DNA of 64,000 nucleotides. Origin: Macrotrachela quadricornifera (lineage: Eukaryota > Rotifera > Eurotatoria > Philodinida > Philodinidae). The stretch covers positions 150,651-214,650 of the forward strand of contig JAJEKB010021580.1 in the NCBI GenBank assembly GCA_022393335.1, read 5' to 3'. Under the pieces are notes generated by a model that searched no databases, had not been told where the DNA came from, and saw nothing but the letters and a program-made list of their open reading frames with translations. A program made the position numbers and the translations under genes. Shown in pieces: positions 43,957-55,632 of this stretch. Numbering within the stretch: position 1 is the first letter of the stretch; the number at the start of each line of letters is the position of its first letter.

Positions 43957-46039
43957 TTAATCCAATTTAATATATCAATTTTTACTTAATGAATGTTTCA
44001 GATACTTTATTCAAGATTTTTTGCAAAAAAAAGAAATAGGCAATCTCTTTGGTATTACAAGAGGTCTTTATGTATATTACCTAGAGCGACCATTATTTAG
44101 TTTACTTCTTCTTTTTTTTTACATACAATAATCTTTTGTTCTCTTTTCATTTTTCATTATAAGACATAAATTGGAACGTTCTTCGTAAGACTATTCAGTT
44201 TTTTTCTAATGGAAGCGTACAAATGTTTGAAAAGTCAGTCTACAGAAATCATCGATTATTCGCGATCCACCGCTCATACATTTCATAATATTCTTCAAAA
44301 AGGGGAACCTCCCGCTATATATATAATGCACTTGCGATTTCATGTCCTTCACATATACTTTGTGATTAGATTAAAGTAAATACTGCAATGGTAACGAAAC
44401 ATGCTTTCTTTATACATGGAGTGCCATTTTCTCAAATACAAAATATACAAAACTATTCAGATCAGCGATTTCATCTTGGGCATATAATGACGAGAAACGT
44501 CGTTAAGAATAGAATCCAAAATATTATAATTTCCATTAGGAAAAACTTTTAAAAAGCCTAGGAAATTCTACACAATCCTAAGGAATCAGGAGAAATCCGT
44601 TAGAATCTTTGAAAATCGCAAAGAATCATCGGAATCTTCTAAAATCCAAGATACTTGAATTCTGCCCTTTTCCCCTTGGGATATTCTCAGAACGCATCAT
44701 ATGCCCTTTTATATTTACATTGCCATCAAATTAAACAAAAAAAAAACTAACTAACTTTTTCAAATAACATTCATTTAAATCGGAGATGTCCATCTCATCT
44801 GAAAATCTGTCGCGATAGTTCGTAATCAATCAACATTTATATCAAATTTATGTACTTTTTTAATGTACTGAGCAACAATAATGATTAAATTAACAGATGT
44901 AACCTAATCCTTTAGTTTGTCTATCACTTATTTCAACAGTGTCATATGAACTCCGTTATTGAACATTTAGATCAAGTTTTAAGAGAAACACTACATGATA
45001 TTTGATTAGTTACTCAATATAAAATATGTTTCGAATATATAAATTAAGTTGCCAAAAAAATTTATGAGATTAATTCATTAGTTTTTTTTCATAAAACTTC
45101 GTAGGGAAATATTTTAATCGTAATTCTCTCTGTAATATTATTCTGATTTGTCCACAAAGATCAAATATAACAGCCGAATTCCAGTCAAATAGATCTAATG
45201 GATATTTCGAAAAAAATTCATATGGAATATAGATACAGTAACCGGTTAGATTCAATCTTTTATTTTAATTATTGTTGTCTTTCTCTTTCTGGCAATAGTG
45301 TTAGTGGCGCAATGAATATTTTTGGTTTATATCGAAATTATGTTCAAACTAAACATAATCATTAATTGCCTATCATTCACGAATATATATGAAAATTTGA
45401 TGATTTAATCGAAAAAGTTTTTCCATTTTTATGATGTAAAAAAAATATGTCAAATTTCGATTATATAATCAATATTAATATGCAATCAATTCTATGAGAA
45501 TAAAATTTTTATTTATCATTTATTCTCTATATCTTGAAAGGTTATTAATAATCACGAATATACATTATTATATACATGTATCGCATCCATTTCGTTTGGA
45601 CTTAATAAAGATATTTTATTTTATTTCGAAGGTTAATTCCATTATTCATGTGTGTAAAAGATTTCATATTATACTCAATGACTTTCATGGATAAATAAGT
45701 TTTCTATGTACAATATGTAGATGAAATATTCAATAGAATTTTCTTTTTATCATAATAATAATTGACAAATCTATATTCTTCGACGACTACAATTAGATAT
45801 TATTAATACTTTCAATAATTCATGTAAAAACAAAGCTAATAAGAAAATAAGAGATTATATTTAATTGAAATTTGTGAAAAATCTATTAATCTTAATCAAA
45901 ATTTTATCTTAACGATCAATATGAAAATGTTCGATAAATTTTGTTTAGTTTATATCGATTATGATCTTTTTCGGTATAATCGGAAATAAATTCTAATGAT
46001 TATTAGTCTTTTATTATAATTCTACAAGAATTTTTAAAG
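43957..46039. other. No gene recognised
   Basis: AT-rich. Around 44500-44650 there is a weak internally repetitive stretch (variants of aaaatcc/agaatc). No coding region or RNA gene recognised. Confidence 0.4.
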
Positions 46040-46547
46040 GATATATAATCGATCTTTTGAAAAAATTGTAGAATTTATGTGGTTCATTATTTTAATATTT
46101 ATTTTATAAAACGATGGAAATTTTCGATCTTATACGATTATTTTCAACCTTTTACCAGGACAATAACCTACAAAGTGTTACAAAACACAAAACATAAAAT
46201 AATATAAACTGGACAGCATTAACATTAACATCAATATCTAGTCTTATTCGTTGTTTGAATGATGATGATTATACTATAAAACAAATCAAATCCAATATTA
46301 ATATATCTATAATTTAATTATTCAAGATGAAAGTACTACTTTTGTATAATAATATACGAAAATTGAAGGTTCTTTAGAGGTTAATGCTGACAAGTTTATA
46401 TTATTTTATTTTCCATGTTTTGTAACATCTTGTAGGTTTTTGTCCTGGTAAAAGATTGAAAATTTCCATCATTTCATAAAATAAATGTCAAAATAATAAA
46501 CTACATAAATACTACGATTTCTTCAAAAAAATACAATATCCTGCATA
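46040..46547. mobile_element. Fold-back MITE, arms of about 150 bp
   Basis: About 46040-46210 is an imperfect reverse complement of about 46370-46547 (taccaggacaataacctaca against tgtaggtttttgtcctggta; tatgtggttcattattttaa against caaaataataaactacata). The loop is AT-rich without coding content. Exact ends and target duplication are not fixed. Confidence 0.65.
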
Positions 46548-46566
46548 ACAATAAATGTCAAGATTA

Positions 46567-46869
46567 CAGATGTTTGCAAAACAACTTGAAAATTTTTTTT
46601 AAAACAACCGTTTCTCTACTATTACAAGTAACTACAAAAGTAATTTTTTTGAGGGATAAATCTTTCACAAATATACTATACGTCGTATATATAGAACTGT
46701 AATTTCTTTCTTCTGCGCTATTTTTATGAATCAATCAAAAGAATTTGAAACTATATTGTTATATAGAACTCGTCGCGGACTATCTAGCACACTATAAAAC
46801 AATTCGAAGAGCACTTATATAGAAGATATTTGTGAAAGAGGATTTCCAAGTTTTTTTGCAAAAAGAGTG
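46567..46869. mobile_element. Small TA-flanked MITE, copy B
   Basis: Inverted copy of the element at 32257-32563. The left end CAGATGTTTGCAAAACAACTTG follows TA at 46565-46566; the right end (cttggaaa complement, ...ccaagtttttttgcaaaaag) is eroded, so the last bases are approximate. It abuts the dispersed repeat at 46870. Confidence 0.75.
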
Positions 46870-47545
46870 CATATATCTATACATCATTGTTATGTGATGA
46901 AATACAAAATTTTAGTCATCTAATCTATTTGACAAACACATAAAACTTAATAGATATTTAAATTTAAAATGTCTCTTTCGAATATTTCAATGTGATAATT
47001 TGTATAACATTCTGAACATACACCATTTAAGAAGTCTTATTTCACCATAATGAATAGTAATACAATTAACTATATGTGATGCTCCAAAAGCTATTTGATT
47101 CGATGAGCGTCAAACAAAATTTTAAATGACGTCTATATTCACCGCTCAAAGACTAGGTTTAATCATTTCAGGAAAAAAATGAAATTTAATGCTGAAAAGT
47201 CATGTATGCGTTATGAGTGTACAAGCCAAACAAAAAAAAAAGTGACGAGTATCAATTTGATCGATGACTGCGGCCCGAAGGCCGAAAGTTATGCTTCAGT
47301 CTCATAAATTTGAATTTAAAATTGTGTTAGCCACCGATCGCGGCTCGTCTTTTTTCTTTCTACTCAAAATTATATTTAAATTGAATGCATTTACATGTTG
47401 TGCAATTCTTTTCTGTTCTTTTTTCTTGATCTTACGAAATTCGATATAGATATTGTGCAATTACAATGTTGTAAAAATAAGTTTGGTAATCGAATAGAGG
47501 ATTTTAATCTTTCTTCATCGTATTCTGCTTCGTTTACGATATAGT
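46870..47545 (+). repeat. Dispersed repeat, copy 2 (flanks of the structured RNA candidate)
   Basis: Homologous to 23090-23590 with several insertions (for example a block near 47030-47120 and another at 47405-47450). The block gtgcaattacaatg is kept downstream, and aggtttaatcatttcag upstream of the RNA candidate. Confidence 0.75.
47241..47355 (+). ncRNA. Candidate structured ncRNA, copy 2 (about 115 nt, probably Pol III)
   Basis: Same as the copy at 23371-23483: GACGAG (47244-47249) pairs with CTCGTC (47344-47349), followed by TTTTTT (47350-47355); GATCG/CGATC, GACTG/CAGTC and the CGGCC-CGAA-GGCCG hairpin are all retained. From agtgacgag to ctcgtc the two copies differ only in a segment of about seven bases after cataaattt (aaagtga against gaatttaa), which lies outside the predicted stems. 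An internal frame reading MTAARRPKVM is incidental. Confidence 0.6.
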
Positions 47546-50269
47546 TGGTATTTTTTTTGTAAGGTTTTTGATTATATCAATGAAAAAAAGTAAGATCTCT
47601 GTCTATAAGTATTGAGATATCAAATCCAATATCTTTTCAATCGTATACAATGAGCCAAACAAATATTAGTTATTGATTGCTGGTAATATTGGCATACATT
47701 TCTTTGTTAAACATTAGTTTATATGTCTAAGAAGATGAATAAGCATCCAAAAATGACTGAATGATATATATTTAAACTATCTGTAATTTTCTGAGTGGTA
47801 TACAATAAAAAAGATTTAGATGATCGATTTTTACGAATAGATATTTTATTGCATCAATTATATCGATGAAAATAATCACTTCAAATAGTCATTTTCTCTC
47901 TATTCGCCCAATATTGGAATTGATCTTTATAGAAACAAAAAAAACTAAAAGGTTGACTTAGTTTTTAATATTGAATCTTTATGAAAGCAATTGATTATTT
48001 AATTTTGTGCATTTTACTGTTTAGTAAACACAAAATTCAAATTGACTGATCAATCAAAAACACCGTTGAAGTCTTACTGGAAAATACCCACATAAAAAAA
48101 ACAAATTTTAAGAGATTAAAATTCACTACATCTATATGGATTTCTAATCTTTAAACAGGTATGTATATGAGCCTTCATCCATGTGTATCCTTTACATCTG
48201 TATTTATACTTATTTATCGAAATATGTTTCTATATCTATTCCTGACCTATATGTTTGTCTCTGCTTGTTATGATCCGCATCTTCCTAGATGTAATCATAT
48301 GGTATTTTCTCATATTGTTCTTCTTTCTCTTTCCTATGATTCATGGGTTTTTTCCTTTTCTTCACATATATGTTTGATTTCTTTCTATTCTTCTTCTGCG
48401 CTGTCATTGCAAGGATTATTCCATATGTTCATAGTAGATGGAATTATCCACTAGGAAGGTCCCATCTCATCGGTATATATATGGCTGATCGTACAGTGTG
48501 TAGTTATGTGCTTTTCTTGTATTGAAATAAACTTATCATTGAATACGGGTCTAACACTGCTATCGATATTAAAATGAAAATGAATAAATATCAAAGGAAA
48601 ACAGCTGATTCCATTGAAGACACAAAAAACTGATTTTTCGTGTACGATGCGATTAAATATTTGTTTAAATGTATAAATGGAAATTCGTTGTAATTTCAAT
48701 TTATCAATTTTGATAAAAATTCCTACTGCATTATATTATAGTTTTCAGTTTGACTATGAACAGCGATGAAACGAATATGTACTAATGAGTTTTTTTACAG
48801 ATGGATTATGACTTTTAACACTTTACCCTTGTAACGGTTCCAGAAGAGTTGCCGATAAAATGACCATACAAACAGAGTATTGATCACTCCATTGGTCATT
48901 GACAAAAGATGACGAATGAAACAACATGAAAAATAGTACTGCTTCTCTCTATTACAATAGTATTGATTAGATATTTTGTTTATGAATTCGATGTTTCCTT
49001 TATTTTATGCAATTGTTTTATAAATAAGTCAAAAATAACCTATTATAAAATGAAAGGTTAAATTACGACGACATAACTATTTTATTTATAGAACAATAAT
49101 TAAAAGTTTTTGCTCAATTTTTTTTTATAAAATGCTATATGAAAGATAGTCATTAATCTGAAAATTTTTTTTTCTATAATAATTACCATTGTTTGTTCGT
49201 CATCAAACATCTTATCTGCGTCGGATAATTTTCTCTTTTTTTTATGTTTTAATGCTTTCATAATATTTTAATTTACCCATTTATGTAGACAAAATAAAGA
49301 ATCTAACTCATTGTGATAGATTAGAATTAGTAAAACGATTCATTTTGAATTGAATATCCAAAAAGCAAATAATTAAAATTATGTGTTAGTATTTAACGTT
49401 ATTTTGTTTTTTATGCGGTGCATCTGAAAGAATCAGAGACGCATTTATTGGGCACTGTATCAGTCACATTTGGAGTTAAAGTAGATCCTTCAAGAATAAT
49501 ATGCACTCGAATTTGATGTGAAGATTTTTCTATATTTTCATTTTTTTTTTGAGTTTATTTATTAATTACAATGATAATCTGATACTCTTTCATCTTCACA
49601 AGATACAAAAAGAAACATTTTTTTAAAAAATATATAGTTTGACCTTAAATATCTTTGTTACAATGATTCAATCTTTAGCAAACTGAGATGAACAATAGAT
49701 TTTACTGAGAACGACCGAGTCAGTTTTGAAGTTTTTTTATTTATTATCATAGATACTCCTTTCAATGCATGATATGTCATTTTTGTTTACTGTTTATCAT
49801 GTTGCACTAGGATGACCTTTGTTTTCCGCCTTTCTTCTCATCAATCTAATTGGTAATGAGCCAGAATTTTATCATTTCATTCATTCTTCTTAATTTTCTC
49901 TATTCTTTCATTAGAAATGTTGATTTCATTATTTGAGTTATTCTTATAGTTTATTCTGCCTTATCATTAACTTTTTTTGCGATTTAAAAAAGGTTTACAA
50001 AAATAGAAGGTAAATGAGAGGCGTTGTATGATTACCGTTTTTTAAAAAGCGGAGAGAAATGCGTCACAATAAAGCAATGACATTTGTAATATGATGACCG
50101 AAACACTTTGAATAATTGTCTTCATTAACAATAAGGAAACTTATTCACGAGAATAAGAGAAAAATTTTTAACACTTATAGTATTCTACAACTGAACGGTG
50201 TGTCTATTATCAGCATTCAACAGATTTCTATACGATCAATTGATATTTCCATAGTGAAACTAAAAAAAA
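47546..50269. other. No gene recognised
   Basis: AT-rich spacer. The frames near 48161-48525 are rich in Phe, Ser and Tyr, lack a family pattern and look like chance translations of pyrimidine-rich DNA. Confidence 0.4.
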
Positions 50270-51742
50270 ATGTCAACTGATAACGATATAGTACCTTCTC
50301 TCAATTATATTACAATGCAAGTTAATCGTCATGGAGCTGCATTCATGATTCTATTTGGTACGGTGGGTAATTTACTCAATGTATGTGTTCTGCACGAACA
50401 TTCTTTGCATGAAAATCCATTTTCAATCTATCTTTCTTGGTCTTCGCTGTCAAGTACAGTGCTTCTCTGGTCAGGATTATTAACACGAGTCTTACAAGGG
50501 TGAGTTACATATAAGTCATATAGCTCATACTAATTAATAAATTCATTATATAAGAAAATTTGATGACATAATAGATTGTTGAATTTAATGAAAATAAACT
50601 ATATTCTAGTTATAACATCAACTGGCCAAATCAAAATCCACCTCTTTGTAAAATTCGTCTGTTTATTCTTAGTACCAGTTGGGCAATGGGCACTTGGTGT
50701 CTTGTTGGAGCAAGTATAGATCGATTTTTGTGCAGTAGTCCATCGGCTGCTTATCGTCAATGGAGTACAAGACGAATAGCAAAACGTTATGTGATTGGAG
50801 TTTTCATTTTCTTTACACTTTTATTTGTCGAAGTATTTTATTGTTTTGAAGCAAGTATTCCTAATGTTCCAGTTGCTTGTTATGGTCGAAATCTTCCCTG
50901 TCGAGTTTTTAATGATTGGGCATCTGTAGCAGCCGATATTATTTTGCCTAGCATTTTTCTAGCTCTTTTTGGTTCATTAACTATACGAAATGCACGATCA
51001 CGAATGATTCATCCAACTGTAAATTTAATTGACGTAAACAATACAAACAACAATAGACAAGCAATACGTAACAATGAACGTAATCTCACTCGAATGTTAT
51101 TAATTCAAGTAAGTATAATTCTTTTCGTCAATTTTTATTCATAGTAGTTCTCTACTATTGAAAAAATATAGCAGTTGGTTGACTATTCCATGTAATCACG
51201 AAACTTAATTGTAAAAAAAGAATATTGACAGCGTCTCAACGGGATTTATGTTTACACGAGTTCAATAAGAATTTTAGCCTTCTACATGCGAATGAAGCGC
51301 GTTTGAGATACGTTTTGAAGCAAAAAATATCTACATGGATACTATTTTATCTTTTCAATCTTGTGATTTACATTAAATATTAAATCCTATATTCTTTGTT
51401 TCTTTAGTTAATATTAATATAGAATTGCCTTTTTCAATATTGAAATTTATCGATTTATTAATTTAAAAAAAATATAATTTTGAATATATGTTTTAGGTAT
51501 TGGTTGTTCTTCCTTTGGATTTACCATTTGGAATTTATCGTTCATATGCTAGTCTAACATCGGATGTTCCTAAAACTACATATCGTGTAGCTGTCGAAAA
51601 TTTAACATATTCTGTGATTATACTTCTTGTCTATTTTACTCATTCAACATCCTTTTACTTGTATACACTCACTGGTTCAATATATCGTCAAGCACTGAAA
51701 CGTATTGTACGTCGTTGCTTCAGAATTCAACCAAGACATTAA
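50270..51742 (+). CDS. Rhodopsin-class GPCR (bdelloid neuropeptide-receptor-like), 324 aa
   Basis: Three exons join in frame: 50270-50499, 50610-51108, 51497-51742; introns of 110 and 388 bp have GTGAG/CTAG and GTAAGT/TTTTAG ends. The product has seven membrane segments: TM1 with the conserved Asn in GTVGNLLNVCVL, TM2 SIYLSWSSLSSTVLLWSG, TM3 after the Cys in PPLCKIRLF, followed by GASIDRFLCS (DRF in place of DRY), TM4 YVIGVFIFFTLLFVEVF, TM5 VAADIILPSIFLALFGSL, TM6 MLLIQVLVVLPLDLPFGIY, and TM7 ending STSFYLYTLTGSIYRQALKR, where NPxxY is replaced by SFYLY. A cysteine in loop 2 (VACYGRNLPC) can bond to TM3. The pattern resembles FMRFamide/peptide-type receptors; ligand unknown. No damage seen. 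Confidence 0.83.
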
Positions 51743-52879
51743 TATTTAACAAACATTTGAACAATTGATTTATGTTGTCATTGTCTGCTTTTTTTTGTAA
51801 TGATTTAACTTTCTCGTTTATCATTTTTCTCTTTTAGTTTTAATAAACACGTCGTCGAAAATATATAAATTCAAAGACAAAGTTGCAATTCCAGCATGTG
51901 ATATCTCTACGAAATTTTAGTCAGAACAATTGGAAGACAATCGAGAACGATAATAAAATTTATAATTATTTTATTCTGTTAGATTATTTATTATCATAAA
52001 AACTTTGAAGAGTTCGAGTTCAAAAGTAAAGAAAACTGAGCTTACTATCGAAAACAACACTATGAATAGTATGTGAAATAAAATAGTTGCTATTCTTGAG
52101 TAATTTGGATTGCTATACACACACATTTGTTTTATGATTTTTCTCAATGATTGATTTTGCTTATATTTGTGCTATTCTTATACTAATGGCGTCTTTTAGA
52201 CAAATAATAAAATTCTGTAATGTACAGTATTCTGACAATTTCCAATGATCAATATACATTAGTTGAAAATTGAGTATAGATATTGAAAGTTTGTTGAAAG
52301 CTACACAACTTTCATTCAGATAAATTCTTTATATGATGTTTTCAGTTGATTGAAAATGAAAAGTTTCGATATAAAACAATTTCGAATTTTTTCTATTTGA
52401 TTATTTTCTCGATCATTAATAGAAATATTATCTTGTTGATCAAATGATAAATCACTAGGATCATTGTTTTTCTTGTCTATTTCTGTCTGCAACTATATTT
52501 GTAAATTTTCCACATTACCTCAATCATATATACTATTATTCAAACACAAATATTAGCAAATAAGTGAGATACCTCGATATCCTCTTTTTCTTTATCAATT
52601 TTTAAAAATCTATAATCAGAATGTATTTAATTCACTGAAAATATTGTTATGAAAATGACATTTCTAAAGTAGAACCAATTGAATCAGCCTTCTTTAGATT
52701 ATAGATACAAAAAGATCTCTCAATCTTAATTCCTTGATTATGAAAATCTTTGATTATACTCAGATATTTAATCCGTTATGCTTGTTCAACCTTCACACAT
52801 ATATATGTACAAACACATTTTATTTTATATGATTGTCTCCTACAGTCGAAGAAATAAGCATAGCAATTTGAAATTAATG
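51743..52879. other. No gene recognised
   Basis: 3' flank of the GPCR gene and spacer up to the mariner-type element. AT-rich; nothing else supportable. Confidence 0.4.
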
Positions 52880-52881
52880 TA

Positions 52882-54654
52882 CAGGGTGGTAAATAATATT
52901 ATTCCAGGGGGGTAACACTATGATCTCGAGTCGGAGATATCATGAATTTTATACCAAATGAAAGCTCGTGAAAAATGGGGTTTAGTGATACTAAATAGTA
53001 AGACTTTGAAGAACTTTCGTGTATCAAACTTTTTAAAACAACGAAGTTTTCTTTCAAAAACACGTTAAAAATCATTTTTCATAAGTTTTGAGACATTGAA
53101 AACGAACATTTTTCTATGAAAACGAAAGAAAAATGGTAACGATCATGATATATGATCATGACTCACACAACAAGATGGTTCTTTGGCGTTCTATTGTTCT
53201 CTCCACGTGATACTAGTTATTTGAAATAATTTTTCGTTCTCCGTCTTTTTGAAAGTTATAGTCGACAGAAATTTCAGTGTTTTTTCATTTGTTATTTCAA
53301 ATGGCTGGTGCTTATGATACCGAACAACAAAGAATGATTGGCAGAATTAAATGCATTACTTTCCGAGAAGCTCGCGATGCTGGTGCAACATTTATAAATA
53401 GACAATGGATTGCCGACAAAATTCACCGTACGACTCGATTTGTCACAGAATGGTGGGAAAAATCATGTGACCAATGCTTTGCTGATTATTCAAATGCTGG
53501 TCCTAAACTCAAGTTAACGACAGCTGCTCAGGACATTATTCGTGAAGCAAGTGGGCGCCAACGGAAGAGCGGTTCTGTCGTGGCGAAAGAGATTGCACGG
53601 AAGCAAAAAGAATATGTTACTCGACAAACAGTTAATAATTACCGTCGTAGGGAAGGATTAAAGCCTTTTCATGTTATTTCTAGACCGTTAAAATCTGAAA
53701 CTCATATATCAGATCGGTTATGGCTCTGTGATTGGTTGAAAGATTGGACTGAAGAAGATTTTCTTCATCTGGCGCCATCGGATGAATTTTATGTTTGGAC
53801 AGTTCGCAAACCAAATTATCAAAATGATAGAATTTGGACAAAAAGTGTTGAAGATATTGAAGACGATGAAAGATATCGCGAAATGGTTAAAAACCAAGCG
53901 TGTATCGGCAGTTTTATCATTTTCACCGCGAAAAAAATGCATTGGGTGATTAAAGATAAAGGTGAATCTTGGACCGGTCAATATTTTCGTGACATTATTT
54001 TAATGCAACACGTATTTCCGTTCCTCACCGACGAAGAAAACGTAATTGATCTGGATAATGTGATATTTGTTCACGATAAAGCACCATGTATACGAGCAAA
54101 CATGACTCAACATCTGATTCGAGATAACAACATCGAGTTTTGGGGCAACGATATCTGGCCTGGTAATTCGCCTGATCTCAATGCGGCAGAACATATTGGA
54201 TCAATAATCAAAGATGAAGTTGAACAAAAAATGTTATCGGAAACTGGACATAATCGATATAGTAAAGACACATTGTGGATGTTTTGACGGACATGGAAGA
54301 AAATACCGAATTGTTTGAATCTCTTTTATGTTCGTATCCATCTCGAATTCATGCAGTAAAGAGCGCTAATGGTCGCCATACTGACTATTGATTGTGCTCA
54401 ATAAATAATAAGAAAATAAACTACTTTACAACATAGTGTAGGCCGAACTTTTTCGATAAACTGATTTTATAACATTTTATGTCGATAAAAATCGTAACCT
54501 TTGATAAATCAATACACGAAAGTTCTTCAAAGTCTTACTATTTAGTATCACTAAACCCCATTTTTCACGAGCTTTCATTTGGTATAAAATTCATGATATC
54601 TCCGACTCGAGATCATAGTGTTACCCCCCTGGAATAATATTATTTACCACCCTG
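52882..54654 (+). mobile_element. Tc1/mariner-superfamily DD37E element, 1,773 bp
   Basis: Inverted terminal repeats of about 155 bp (52882-53037 and 54500-54654), starting CAGGGTGGTAAATAATATTA on both sides and nearly identical, flanked by TA at 52880-52881 and 54655-54656. Between them lies one transposase gene in the plus orientation (53301-54391). Length, repeats and target site are those of a complete element, and the near identity of the arms points to a recent insertion. Confidence 0.9.
53301..54391 (+). pseudogene. DD37E transposase with one frameshift
   Basis: The frame from ATG 53301 (MAGAYDTEQQRMIGRIKC) encodes an N-terminal DNA-binding part, then the catalytic core: first Asp in SDEFYVWTVRKPNYQNDR, second in VIFVHDKAPC, and Glu in GNSPDLNAAEHIGSI. 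I count 37 residues between the second Asp and the Glu, hence DD37E. The main frame ends at TGA 54285-54287 after YSKDTLWMF; in another frame the protein goes on VDVLTDMEENTELFESLLCS to a stop at 54389-54391, so a single small indel lies near 54275. The catalytic core is complete, so the truncated form might conceivably still act; more likely the copy is freshly dead. Confidence 0.85.
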
Positions 54655-54899
54655 TAGATATAAATATGTTTCACCGAATTTAAATAAGTTTTTCGAATAT
54701 GTGAACAAATGCATTGATCGAAGGTCAATACCAAATTTATAATTTAAAGAAAAATTTTTTCTTGTTCACGTTGATGACTATATATTTTCGAAATTTTCAT
54801 TTATATTCAAACTCTAATTAGGCATTTACTCTACTATATAACAAGTAACGCTCGTCTGAACACTCGCTCAGCTCTTTCTCGTAGTAATTGTGTCTCAAA

Positions 54900-55260
54900 A
54901 CTACCGTCAAGCTATTCATTTATAAAATTGAAAAAATCAAAGCAAGATTCAAGTTCCTCGAACTCAACTGCCTTTGACCAAACTTCATAAAAAACAAATG
55001 CTTTTTGTTAAAAATTTGTCGTTTGTTTAAAAAATTGATCTTCAAAAATTTTTATCCAACTGACTTCAGATTTGAATTCCTCGTCCTCGATTATCCTTCG
55101 GTTAACCCTTATAAAAAAATTTTTTTTGCAAAAAAAGTGATCCTTTGTGTAAAAAACGGATCCGAAAAAAATTTCGAAAAACTAACATCAGATTTGGATT
55201 CCTCGGTCCAGATTACCTTTTGGTTAAGCTTTATAGAAAATATCAATAGAATGTTTTTTT
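54900..55260. repeat. About 122-bp tandem repeat, three diverged units
   Basis: The phrase gattYRRRTTCCTCG recurs at 54946, 55069 and 55191 (spacings 123 and 122), each followed by an (a)ctgcc/attaccttTtggttaa-like stretch and an A-rich tail. Units have diverged strongly. It lies upstream of the ART-TPR gene. Confidence 0.7.
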
Positions 55261-55632
55261 GACCCTGCGGACAGACAAGCAAGCAAGCAATCAGACATTT
55301 TATGTTTACTGGACTCTTCTCTACGTGAAAGAGAAAAAGTAAATGTTAAATTATCGACGTATTTCTTTCTTTTAACTTGGAATAATTGAAAGTCTATATG
55401 AATCATTGATACAAACGCCTCAGAGAGTAGAACGAGAAAAAAACCTGTTTTTTTTCACATTGCAGTATTGGTTTTTTCCAACCGAGAATAATATATGTGG
55501 ATATTTTTTACTTGGTTTTTTCCCGTACTTCCTCTTCCTATTTAACTTTGTATGACGATTTATTTTTCTGCTTTTTTAAATTAAGATGAGAGCACTTTGC
55601 TTTTTCTAAATAGTGTGATACAACAAAACAAA

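Noticed and set aside
47264..47449. Frame MTAARRPKVM... across the RNA candidate
   Set aside because: The same DNA in the other copy (from 23394) gives a frame disrupted differently; conservation follows base-pairing, not codons.
48161..48525. Overlapping Phe/Tyr/Ser-rich frames suggesting membrane helices
   Set aside because: Pyrimidine-rich DNA gives such translations by chance; no splice context or homology pattern.
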